Source of the DNA: CAYRWR01 sp964537555
GTDB lineage: Bacteria > Spirochaetota > Brevinematia > Brevinematales > CAYRWR01
Reading direction: 5' to 3'
NCBI GenBank assembly: GCA_964537555.1
Contig: CAZIAD010000013.1
Coordinates: 1-64,000, forward strand
Length of the DNA: 64,000 bases
Shown here piece by piece: positions 43,769 through 51,890 of this stretch (the stretch's first letter is position 1; each line of letters begins with the position of its first letter). Made by a program: the position numbers and the translations under genes. Below the pieces are notes generated by a model. That model saw only the letters and a program-made list of their open reading frames with translations. It searched no databases and was not told the DNA's origin.

Positions 43769-45514
43769 CTATTCATAATGTCTCAGTGCATCAGCCGCTG
43801 AGATCTTTGCCGCTTTCCGTGCCGGGAAATAGGCTACTACCACTGTCATCAATACGATGATGACCATACAGTTTATTATCATTCCTACCGGAGGTATAAA
43901 ATAGAGATGCCCATCCTTAAGCAGCATGGATATCATACCTTCGGGCTTCAGTTCCAGGAGAGAAAATACTCCCATCACTATCAATGCGAAGATCGTACCC
44001 GCAATGGTAGCAAAAAAGGAAAGGAAAGTAGATTCCATTACGAAGGTGCGGCGTACCATTTTGGCCTGCATTCCGATTGCCCGGATCGTTCCGATCTCAC
44101 GGGTTCTTTCTTTGATAGTCATGTGCAGGGTATTCACTACCCCTACTGTGATGATCACAAACAGGATCAGTACCCATATCACTGCGATCATGACCAGGAC
44201 TTTTTCCACCTGTAATATCATATCAGCGATCTCGCTCATACTACGGATATCGAGCAGGGCCCCTTTGATCTTCATGGTAGAAATACTCTGCTGCTTCTTA
44301 CGGTAGTCATTCATATTGTAGGTGCGGGGTAAGAGCTGATAAGGTGTAGCCAGGGCAGCATAGATCTTATCTTCCTTAGTTAACTTACCGAGGTTGTCTT
44401 CCATACGGGGCCAGTATTCATACATATTATCATACAAATCCAGCATGCTGATCATAGCTACTTCAGGCCCCAGGTTGCCCGGAAAGTCCGCGATAGCAGT
44501 GACTTTGAGGTTCCAGACCGGAGATTTTCCCTCATACTTGGAGATATAGTTTATGCTCAGGCTGGAACCGATAGACAGCCCCAGTTTCTTAGCGAGCGCG
44601 GTAGAAATCACTACCCCACCCTCTTTCCTGTAATCAATGCTTCCTTTGGAAAGCTTTAAAGATTGCTTTAAAATGTTTTGTGCATTTGTATTGGTGGCAT
44701 ATGAGATAAGCTTGATCTTAGACTGTGCTGTCCCTCCCATTAGCAGGCCGTCTATGATCACCGGCTGAGGGATGAGCGCATCATGCAGTTTATCAGCTAC
44801 CGCTACGGTCTGGTGAGCATCATTGACATTGGACAGATTGATGAGAAAGTCCCCTACTTCATTGGTAGTATAACCAGCCAGCATCTGCATGGATTCCATA
44901 TTGACATATCCCGCCATCGATTCCATGTCATTCTGACTCTTAATGGTGGCTACTACTGTAAGCGTAGCTGCCTGGGATTGGCCATAGATAGTCCTGAGCC
45001 GGACCTTGATGGTATCCCCTACTTTGACTTTAAGGGTCTCCGCTTTTTTTGAGTAGAGCATAATGGGGTTATTGATAGTCTTATTGGTAAAATCATAGAT
45101 GTTTCCCTCTTCTACTTTAGCTCCCCAGAAATTAAAGAATTCACCATTTCCAAATCTGGACTGAGAGACCAGGGCCATCATGTCACTGGTGCCGTTACCG
45201 ATCACACGCGTAAACTGCTGAAAATTCCCGTTTACCTCTTCAATATCAGAGACATTAGACCTGATCAGTTTCATGAAATACTCTTTGTCTCTGATGACCT
45301 TTACGGTAGTACCGGTCTTTTCTGTCACTGTAAGCCCTATATGTCCAATGGCATTTTTCATGAAATGATTTAAAATCAGATTAGTCATTCCATTAGTAAA
45401 TGATACAGCGATCACCAGAATAGACATACCAAAGGCAATACCAATACCCAGGAGGATATTCCTCTTTTTCTGCCTGAACAGGTTGCGTAATGCAATTTTT
45501 ATTGTTATCCACAT
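43769..45514 (-). CDS. FtsX/LolE-type ABC permease 1
   Basis: 581 residues. One membrane helix near residues 20-42 is followed by a large extracytoplasmic domain of about 370 residues and three helices near the C-terminus, the MacB/LolCE layout. The start IKIALRNLFRQKKRNILLG and the IKERTREIGTIRAIGM segment before the last helices are typical coupling motifs. It should pair with the permease at 45532-47058 and the ATPase at 47069-47809. GGAG precedes the ATG. The gap to the next gene is 15 nt. It is longer than usual LolC/LolE (about 400 residues), because of the larger periplasmic domain. Confidence 0.87.
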   Translation of the reverse strand: MWITIKIALRNLFRQKKRNILLGIGIAFGMSILVIAVSFTNGMTNLILNHFMKNAIGHIGLTVTEKTGTTVKVIRDKEYFMKLIRSNVSDIEEVNGNFQQFTRVIGNGTSDMMALVSQSRFGNGEFFNFWGAKVEEGNIYDFTNKTINNPIMLYSKKAETLKVKVGDTIKVRLRTIYGQSQAATLTVVATIKSQNDMESMAGYVNMESMQMLAGYTTNEVGDFLINLSNVNDAHQTVAVADKLHDALIPQPVIIDGLLMGGTAQSKIKLISYATNTNAQNILKQSLKLSKGSIDYRKEGGVVISTALAKKLGLSIGSSLSINYISKYEGKSPVWNLKVTAIADFPGNLGPEVAMISMLDLYDNMYEYWPRMEDNLGKLTKEDKIYAALATPYQLLPRTYNMNDYRKKQQSISTMKIKGALLDIRSMSEIADMILQVEKVLVMIAVIWVLILFVIITVGVVNTLHMTIKERTREIGTIRAIGMQAKMVRRTFVMESTFLSFFATIAGTIFALIVMGVFSLLELKPEGMISMLLKDGHLYFIPPVGMIINCMVIIVLMTVVVAYFPARKAAKISAADALRHYE

Positions 45515-45531
45515 ATTATTCTCCTATTGCC

Positions 45532-47058
45532 TTATTCTCTGGAAATCGCTTCCAGGGGAGTGATCTTTTTGGCCACTTTCACCGGATATATGATCGCTAC
45601 GGCAGTCACCAGGGCCAGCATGACTATACCCTGAATAAAGGCTGCTACATCTATGAGAGGCTTAAAATAATCTCCACCAAACAGCAGCTGAGTCATTTCG
45701 TTGGGAGCCTTGATATTCAACTGAGCCAGAATGATCACTATGATAGTTCCTGTTATTATTCCGGCACCACCGAAGATGGCTGACAGTAATGTGGTCTCAG
45801 CTACAAACATGCGGCCAATGGTCTTACGCTGTGCCCCCACGGCCCGCATCATACCGATCTCGTTAGTACGCTCCATGGCATTCATGGATAGAGTATTCAT
45901 GATCACTATCACCGCCACAAAATACACAAACAGTACAAACACTATCAGAGCGATGCGCATAAAATTGGAGAAATTACCGATCTGACCCATAGCCTTTGAC
46001 CAGACTATACCTCTGGCGTCCATACCCAGATCTTTAAACTCCTTGTTGAGTCTTGATAAAAACTGGTTCCGGTCCACTCCCGGATTTAACTTTATACTCA
46101 CAAAATGGAAAGAACCATCTTTCCAGTCCAGATCCTTGTTTATGACATTTTTCTCCTGTTTCAGTGATCCCTGCTTCAGAGTAGTATTCTTTACTTCCAG
46201 ATCACCTATCAGGTCTTCACTGCCAAACATGTCATCCAGATTCTCGGTGTCCAGATCCAGTAATTCTGCATTATCTTTCGAGACTTCTATCTGGTTATCT
46301 GCAGCAGAGATCAGTCCAAAGGCTTCCCGGAAGGACTCTATGTCCATAAAGTTCAATTGTTCCATTAGTTTGTTCAAAGAACTGAATACAAAGATACCCT
46401 TGAAGTCCAGCCGGATATCTTTCATGGTACCGCTGTCGCTCAGTCCCATTACCACTACATTATCTACTGTCTGTAAAGATTCACGGTTGGTATATGCCAT
46501 ACCCAGGAGATTGGAGACTACTACCTGTCCGTTAACAGGAATGGGCCATTGGGCGGTGTCTTCGTAATATCTCTCCCGGTAGGCATGATTCATAATGATC
46601 CCTCGTTCTCCGGGTACCAGTGTCTTTCCTTCTTTGATGCGCAGATTACCGGGGAAATATTCCTGGTATGATTTAAAATCCACCCCAAAATAGGCAACTC
46701 CGGAGGGATGATTAGCCTCAGTGAGAAGCATGGCTATACCATAATTCATGGGCAGGAATTTGTCTATACTCTTATTGGTCATCAGGTATTGCTCCAGGCC
46801 CCGGTAATCACTGAGAGTCTTCATGGGACGGGGCATTCCGGAAAACACACTGTCTTCCTTCTGATTGGTAGATACAATGATAATATCACCGGTCATGTTT
46901 TGTACCATGTTTTTGTCAGTATTCTTTACGAGTCCGTTGATGACGCCATTTCCCAGGGTCATGATCAATGCCCCCAAAAATAAAATCGCTCCTATCACCA
47001 GACTCTTTCCCTTATGCCGCATAAGGTTGCGAAGGGAGATCTTCCAGATTATATTCAT
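45532..47058 (-). CDS. FtsX/LolC-type ABC permease 2
   Basis: 508 residues with the same four-helix MacB/LolC layout as its neighbour. It starts KISLRNLMRHKGKSLVIG and has MERTNEIGMMRAVGAQRKT before helices 2-4. The periplasmic domain is about 310 residues with mixed strands. GGGAG precedes the ATG; it begins 10 nt after the ATPase stop. The two permeases differ in sequence, so a heterodimer like LolCE is expected, not a MacB-type homodimer. Confidence 0.87.
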   Translation of the reverse strand: MNIIWKISLRNLMRHKGKSLVIGAILFLGALIMTLGNGVINGLVKNTDKNMVQNMTGDIIIVSTNQKEDSVFSGMPRPMKTLSDYRGLEQYLMTNKSIDKFLPMNYGIAMLLTEANHPSGVAYFGVDFKSYQEYFPGNLRIKEGKTLVPGERGIIMNHAYRERYYEDTAQWPIPVNGQVVVSNLLGMAYTNRESLQTVDNVVVMGLSDSGTMKDIRLDFKGIFVFSSLNKLMEQLNFMDIESFREAFGLISAADNQIEVSKDNAELLDLDTENLDDMFGSEDLIGDLEVKNTTLKQGSLKQEKNVINKDLDWKDGSFHFVSIKLNPGVDRNQFLSRLNKEFKDLGMDARGIVWSKAMGQIGNFSNFMRIALIVFVLFVYFVAVIVIMNTLSMNAMERTNEIGMMRAVGAQRKTIGRMFVAETTLLSAIFGGAGIITGTIIVIILAQLNIKAPNEMTQLLFGGDYFKPLIDVAAFIQGIVMLALVTAVAIIYPVKVAKKITPLEAISRE

Positions 47059-47068
47059 TTTTGTCTCC

Positions 47069-47809
47069 CTATTTCTTTTCTATAAGTCCGTCTTTAATAT
47101 GTACAACTCTCTTGGCGTACTTTATCACCTCAGGGTCATGAGTAGAGAAGATAAATGTAGTCTTCTCGACTTTGTTCAGGTCTCTCATCAGGGACAGGAT
47201 CTGCTCACTGGTCTCTGAGTCCAGATTGGCAGTAGGCTCATCCGCCAGGATAATATCAGGCTGGGTTACCAGAGCCCGTGCTATAGCCACGCGCTGTCTT
47301 TGTCCTCCTGACAGTTCCGCCGGTTTATGGTCAATGTATTCGGCCAGGCCCACTTCCTGTATCAGTTTTTCAGCACGCTCTCTGATCTCCTCTTTCTCCA
47401 TCTTTTTCATAAGCAAAAGAGGAAACTCCACGTTTTCCCGGATATCCAGGACCGGTATGAGGTTAAAAGTCTGAAAAATGAAACCGATCTTGTAGAGACG
47501 CAGATTAGTGAGCTGTACATCATTAAGGATGTACATGCCATTGGAAGCCTGGCTCATATGCACACCGTCATCACTGTGCAGGGCCTGAGTGGAGGATACT
47601 ACTTTGTCTCCGATCACTACATCACCCCGGGTAGGAGTATCTATACAGCCGATGATATTCAGCAGAGTGGTCTTACCACTTCCGGAAGGTCCGATAATAG
47701 ACAGGAAGTCTCCCTTATCTACTGTCATATCTACCCCTTTGAGGGCATGTACGGTGGTCTCTCCTAAAGGATAGTCTTTAACGACTCCTTTCATTTCGAT
47801 CAAACTCAT
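47069..47809 (-). CDS. LolD/MacB-type ABC ATPase
   Basis: 246 residues from the ATG at 47809 (GGAGG 6 nt upstream, 1 nt after the preceding stop). Walker [10 protein letters not shown] lies near residue 38, the signature is [15 protein letters not shown] and Walker B is [11 protein letters not shown]. The QTFNLIP Q-loop is of the LolD/MacB kind. Between Walker A and the Q-loop there is an insert of roughly 20 residues ([20 protein letters not shown]) not normal in LolD. It powers the two FtsX-type permeases downstream. Confidence 0.92.
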   Translation of the reverse strand: MSLIEMKGVVKDYPLGETTVHALKGVDMTVDKGDFLSIIGPSGSGKTTLLNIIGCIDTPTRGDVVIGDKVVSSTQALHSDDGVHMSQASNGMYILNDVQLTNLRLYKIGFIFQTFNLIPVLDIRENVEFPLLLMKKMEKEEIRERAEKLIQEVGLAEYIDHKPAELSGGQRQRVAIARALVTQPDIILADEPTANLDSETSEQILSLMRDLNKVEKTTFIFSTHDPEVIKYAKRVVHIKDGLIEKK

Positions 47810-47810
47810 T

Positions 47811-48695
47811 CTATTCCTCCACGCTTGTTTTTTTAACATCAATCAGGTAGAGAAATATCTCTTTGAGGTTTAAGAGATAGGTCTTACCTGCTATATCGCC
47901 ATTATACTTCTCTTTTTCTATAAACAATGTCACTATTCCTCCCTCCTGAGTACGATAATTGACTACTCCTGGGTTTTGAAGAAGGCTATCCAGGTCTTCC
48001 GGGTTTTCCAGGATGATCTCAAAATACTTTTCCTTTAGCTCATCTATGCTGCCCTCATACAGGTTTCTTCCCTGATGCAGGATGATCACCTTATCCGCTA
48101 CTCTTTCCACTTCTTCCAGAATATGGGATGAGTAAAATACAGTGCGTCCTTCCCAGGAGCTGCTTTTTAATTCATCTATGATCAGATTCCTGATATAGGG
48201 ATCCAGTCCGGACAAAGGCTCATCCAGGACCAGAAGCTCGGCATTGGATGCCAGTCCCAGGAGTATGTATAAGCCCGAACGCTGGCCCTGTGACAGATGT
48301 GAGATCTTCTGTCCCCGGTACCGGTCCAGCCCCATTTTTTCCATGAGCCTGTTCATGTGTTCGATGTCTATGTTTAGGCTAGGGCCCGTTTTTTTTGTGA
48401 TCTCCTCCAGCATCTCTTCCAGAATAAGATCGCAGGGCAGAGCCTTATTTTCAGGTACATAATAAATCCGTCCCGGATAGAAAGCGGAGGAAATCTCTTC
48501 CATTTCTTTATCCCATAATGAGACCTGTCCTTTCTTATGCAGATGCCCCATCAGCACTTCCATAGTAGTAGTCTTTCCCGCTCCATTCACCCCTATTAAT
48601 GCAGTAATAGTCCCGGGTTCCAGTTCAAAGCTTAGGTCTGAAATCGCAGAATGCTGCGGGTACTGTTTGGTCACTCCTGAAAAATTGACTATCAT
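47811..48695 (-). CDS. ABC-2-type ATPase (YtrB-like)
   Basis: 294 residues. Walker A GVNGAGKTT is near residue 37, the signature is LSQGQRSGLYI and Walker B is LVLDEPLSGLD. A C-terminal extension of about 80 residues (LYEGSIDELKEKYFEIILEN...) follows, as in CcmA/YtrB-type ATPases. The ATG overlaps the stop of the regulator gene (ATGA), so the two are co-translated, exactly as ytrA-ytrB are arranged in Bacillus. Its membrane partner is probably the ABC-2 permease at 40858-41628. Confidence 0.9.
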   Translation of the reverse strand: MIVNFSGVTKQYPQHSAISDLSFELEPGTITALIGVNGAGKTTTMEVLMGHLHKKGQVSLWDKEMEEISSAFYPGRIYYVPENKALPCDLILEEMLEEITKKTGPSLNIDIEHMNRLMEKMGLDRYRGQKISHLSQGQRSGLYILLGLASNAELLVLDEPLSGLDPYIRNLIIDELKSSSWEGRTVFYSSHILEEVERVADKVIILHQGRNLYEGSIDELKEKYFEIILENPEDLDSLLQNPGVVNYRTQEGGIVTLFIEKEKYNGDIAGKTYLLNLKEIFLYLIDVKKTSVEE

Positions 48696-49069
48696 TCCTC
48701 TTCCCCGGAATATATTTCATCTACGGTCTGCTGAATACTAAGATTCAATTCATTTTTATCGACTTTTTTTACTTTAGCATCGATGACTATCCTTTTCAGG
48801 CCTGTTTTCAGGTCTTCCCAGTTCTCTTTTTTATTGTTTTTAATATAAAATCCCATACCCTGTCGGGAATACACTACCCCTTCAGAGATCAGCTCGCGGT
48901 ATGCCCGGGCCACTGTATTGGGATTGACTTTGATCTGCAAGGCCAGATGACGTACTGAAGGCAGCTCCTGATCCGGGGTCAGGAGTCCTGAAGCAATATC
49001 CGTTTTGACGGCATCTACGATCTGGCGATAGACTGCCAGGCCGGATACGTAATCTATCTTTAATATCAT
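48692..49069 (-). CDS. GntR-family regulator, YtrA subfamily
   Basis: 125 residues. The N-terminal winged helix (YRQIVDAVKTDIASGLLTPD, LPSVRHLALQIKVNPNTV, AYRELISEGVVYSRQGMGF) is a clear GntR domain. Only about 50 residues remain for dimerisation, as in the YtrA subfamily, whose members usually repress a cotranscribed ABC transporter. It is the first gene of the operon and should bind the perfect inverted repeat in its own promoter (49084-49114). No ligand-binding domain is visible, so the inducer is unclear. Confidence 0.92.
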   Translation of the reverse strand: MILKIDYVSGLAVYRQIVDAVKTDIASGLLTPDQELPSVRHLALQIKVNPNTVARAYRELISEGVVYSRQGMGFYIKNNKKENWEDLKTGLKRIVIDAKVKKVDKNELNLSIQQTVDEIYSGEEE

Positions 49070-49083
49070 AAACCCCTCTTGAC

Positions 49084-49127
49084 CTAACTGTACTATCTAT
49101 ATTAATACAGTTAGAGCAAAAAATCAA
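49084..49127 (-). promoter_or_regulatory. operon promoter with GntR-type operator
   Basis: On the minus strand TTGATT (49127-49122), 17-bp spacer and TAATAT (49104-49099). CTAACTGTA (49084-49092) and TACAGTTAG (49106-49114) form a perfect 9-bp inverted repeat with a 13-bp spacer that brackets the -10 box. Occupation by the regulator would block initiation. It lies 15 nt before the regulator's start codon. Confidence 0.75.
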
Positions 49128-49134
49128 ATCTTTT

Positions 49135-49773
49135 TTATAAATTTTTTTCTACACCCGGTACCATGGGTACAAAACGTACAAAACAGACGCTTTCAGAGAC
49201 TATCCTGTTATTATTCTTTTGATATATCATAAGCCGTTGTATCCCGTTTTCTTCAAAAGGCATAAGCATCCGCCCTCCGTCTTTGACCTGAGCCCATATC
49301 TCTTCCGGAAAAACAGGACTGGCACAACTGATAATGATCCCGTCATAAGGGGCAAACTCAGCCCAGCCCCGGTAGCCATCACTCAGACTCAGGTGTACCT
49401 CCTCCAGGCCCAGCTGATCCAGGTTTGATCTGGCCTGGCGGAATAATGGGGCTATTCTTTCTATAGAATATACTTCCAATCCCAGGTATCTTAGCACAGC
49501 AGCCATGTATCCAGACCCCGTGCCTATTTCCAGCACTTTCTGTCCGGGGACACAGTGCAGGCACTCAGCCATCAAGGCAACTATATATGGCTGAGATATA
49601 GTCTGCCCGTAACCGATAGCCAGGGGCCTGTCTTCATAGGCAGAGGTCTCAGCCTGTTTAGGTACAAACAGATGGCGAGGCACTTTGACTATTGCTTCCA
49701 GGACAGCAGGGGAATGAATACCTCTGGCTTCTATCTGCTCCCTGACCATAGATTCTCTATCTCTATCCCGCAT
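49135..49773 (-). CDS. pcm: protein-L-isoaspartate O-methyltransferase
   Basis: 212 residues. It repairs isoaspartyl damage in proteins by methylating the abnormal carboxyl with S-adenosylmethionine. The family signature is clear: PRHLFVP near residue 30, YEDRPLAIGYGQTISQPYIV near 45 and the SAM-binding VLEIGTGSGYMAAVL near 85. GGGTAGG precedes the ATG. It stands alone between the amylase promoter and the eight-gene operon. Confidence 0.95.
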   Translation of the reverse strand: MRDRDRESMVREQIEARGIHSPAVLEAIVKVPRHLFVPKQAETSAYEDRPLAIGYGQTISQPYIVALMAECLHCVPGQKVLEIGTGSGYMAAVLRYLGLEVYSIERIAPLFRQARSNLDQLGLEEVHLSLSDGYRGWAEFAPYDGIIISCASPVFPEEIWAQVKDGGRMLMPFEENGIQRLMIYQKNNNRIVSESVCFVRFVPMVPGVEKNL

Positions 49774-49896
49774 TGCCTACCCTTATTTATAACACAGAAT
49801 ATACTAAAAAGTGTCACCTCAGATCCACTGTTTTACTAATATAGACTGATTTTCATAAAATTTATTGCAAAAATCCGGAAAAATGTACATTTGTAC

Positions 49897-49925
49897 TTTC
49901 TCAAATTGTCTTTTTGGGTTATAAT
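49897..49925 (+). promoter_or_regulatory. alpha-amylase promoter
   Basis: TATAAT at 49920-49925 with a weak -35 (TTTCTC at 49897-49902, 17-bp spacer), 33 nt before the start codon. Confidence 0.5.
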
Positions 49926-49958
49926 TAAAAAAATTAGATTACTATGGAGGATGTGTAT

Positions 49959-51854
49959 ATGAAAAAAGTACTGATTCTATCTCTATTAATGGTACTGGCT
50001 CTGGGGAGTACCAGCGATCTGTCTGCCAAGAAAGAGACAAAGATACCTAAAAACCCCAATGTTACACTGAAAGAAGAGAACAACAAGATCATCATCTACC
50101 AGATGATGACCCGCTTATTCGGCAATAAAATGACCCTGAACAAAAAGTACGGAACCCCTGAGGAAAATGGGGTGGGTAAATTTGCCGACATCACTGATAC
50201 TGCCCTCAAAGAACTAAAAGACCTGGGTATTACCCATGTATGGTATACCGGTGTACTGGAACATGCCATTATGGCTGACTATACAAAATATGGAGCCTTT
50301 CTGGATGATGCTGATGTGGTAAAAGGCCGGGCCGGATCTCCTTATGCCATAAAAGACTACTATGATGTCAACCCTGACCTGGCTATCGATGTAAAAAACC
50401 GTAAGCAGGAATTCAAAGCTTTGATAAAACGTACCCATGATATGGGACTTAAAGTCCTGATCGACTTTGTACCTAATCATGTGGCCCGGAAATATCAGTC
50501 TGATGCCAAGCCCGCCGGTGTGGAAGACTTAGGCCAGAAGGACGATACCACTAAAAAATTCGACCCAAATAACAATTTCTATTATCTTCCCGGAAAAGAC
50601 TTTATGGTCCCTAACGGCTATGACCCTCTGGGTAAAAATGAAAAATTTATCACTGAAGATGGAAAGTTTTTAGAATCCCCCGCAAAGGCTACCGGTAATG
50701 ACCAGTTTGTAGAGCAGCCCGATGTCAATGCCTGGTTTGAGACAGTAAAACTGAACTATGGAGTGGATATTCAAAATGGCCGCAAGACCTATTTCGAGCC
50801 TGTACCTAATACCTGGTATAAGATGCGCGACATCCTCATATACTGGGTCAATTTTGGAGTGGACGGCTTCCGATGTGACATGGCTGAAATGGTACCTGTA
50901 GAATTCTGGGGCTGGGCTATTCCTCAGGTAAAAAAAGTAAACCCTGAAGTAAAATTTATTGCGGAGATCTATAATCCCGCAGTATATAGTAAATATATCA
51001 AGACTGGAAAATTTGATTATCTGTATGACAAGGTAGGACTTTACGATTCAGTAAGAGCTCTCATAAAGGCAAAAAATAAGACCGGAAATGCCAAGGGAAT
51101 ATATTGGGCCTGGAATAAAGTAAAAAAATTCCCCGGTAACATGGTGAGCTTTCTGGAAAATCATGATGAGCAGCGTATAGCCAGCAAGGCTTTTTCCAAT
51201 GATCCTGTCTTAGCCATACCCGGCATGGCACTCTCGGCTACCCTCTATCCCGGGCCGGTCATGATTTATTTCGGACAGGAAGTAGGAGAACCGGGACTGG
51301 GAGCCGAAGGATTTCAGGGTAATGACGGCCGCACCACTATTTTTGATTACTGGGGCGTTCCTGAACACCAGAAATGGATGAATGGTGGTAAGTTTGACGG
51401 CGGCCTGCTTTCAGATGATCAGAAGCAGCTCAGAGATACCTATAAAAAACTGCTCAACCTGGTTAAAGACACTCCTGCATTCTCTCAGGGCAATATTTAT
51501 GATCTCAACTACATCAACAGTAAAATGTCTAAAGATTATTCGGAAAGGACTATCTACTCATTCCTGCGCTATTCCGGTACTGAAGTATACCTGGTAGTGG
51601 CGAATTTCCAGAGAGAAGACAGTGAAGAAAACTACAAAGGTACCCGTACCTATATCAAGATACCACAGGAAGCCTGGGATGCCATCAAAATGACTCCCCA
51701 GGGCGATTATAGCCTCACAGATGTATTCCTCACTGATACTACGATCAAATTTAATGCATCAAAAACCCTGAATCTTACTAAAGACAGATCCGGCATAGAG
51801 ATCGATTTGAAACCCTACTCATTTTATATCTTTAAATTATCCAAGGTTAAATGA
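49959..51854 (+). CDS. secreted GH13 alpha-amylase-family enzyme
   Basis: 631 residues from the ATG at 49959; an ATG 15 nt upstream overlaps the GGAGG site and is rejected. A signal peptide (MKKVLILSLLMVLALG, cleavage near DLSA) sends it out of the cytoplasm. The four GH13 regions are intact: DFVPNHVA near 168, GVDGFRCDMAE with the nucleophile Asp near 307, FIAEIYNP with the acid/base Glu near 336, and FLENHDEQRI with the third acid near 403. It should hydrolyse alpha-1,4-glucans or related oligosaccharides in the periplasm or outside. No carbohydrate-binding module is evident. Single-gene transcript. Confidence 0.9.
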   Translation: MKKVLILSLLMVLALGSTSDLSAKKETKIPKNPNVTLKEENNKIIIYQMMTRLFGNKMTLNKKYGTPEENGVGKFADITDTALKELKDLGITHVWYTGVLEHAIMADYTKYGAFLDDADVVKGRAGSPYAIKDYYDVNPDLAIDVKNRKQEFKALIKRTHDMGLKVLIDFVPNHVARKYQSDAKPAGVEDLGQKDDTTKKFDPNNNFYYLPGKDFMVPNGYDPLGKNEKFITEDGKFLESPAKATGNDQFVEQPDVNAWFETVKLNYGVDIQNGRKTYFEPVPNTWYKMRDILIYWVNFGVDGFRCDMAEMVPVEFWGWAIPQVKKVNPEVKFIAEIYNPAVYSKYIKTGKFDYLYDKVGLYDSVRALIKAKNKTGNAKGIYWAWNKVKKFPGNMVSFLENHDEQRIASKAFSNDPVLAIPGMALSATLYPGPVMIYFGQEVGEPGLGAEGFQGNDGRTTIFDYWGVPEHQKWMNGGKFDGGLLSDDQKQLRDTYKKLLNLVKDTPAFSQGNIYDLNYINSKMSKDYSERTIYSFLRYSGTEVYLVVANFQREDSEENYKGTRTYIKIPQEAWDAIKMTPQGDYSLTDVFLTDTTIKFNASKTLNLTKDRSGIEIDLKPYSFYIFKLSKVK

Positions 51855-51863
51855 AGAAATAAT

Positions 51864-51890
51864 AAAGGCCCCTTCGGGGGCCTTTTTTTT
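51864..51890 (+). terminator. intrinsic terminator of the amylase gene
   Basis: AGGCCCC-TTCG-GGGGCCT followed by seven more T. The T-run reaches the last codons of the converging gene. Confidence 0.93.
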
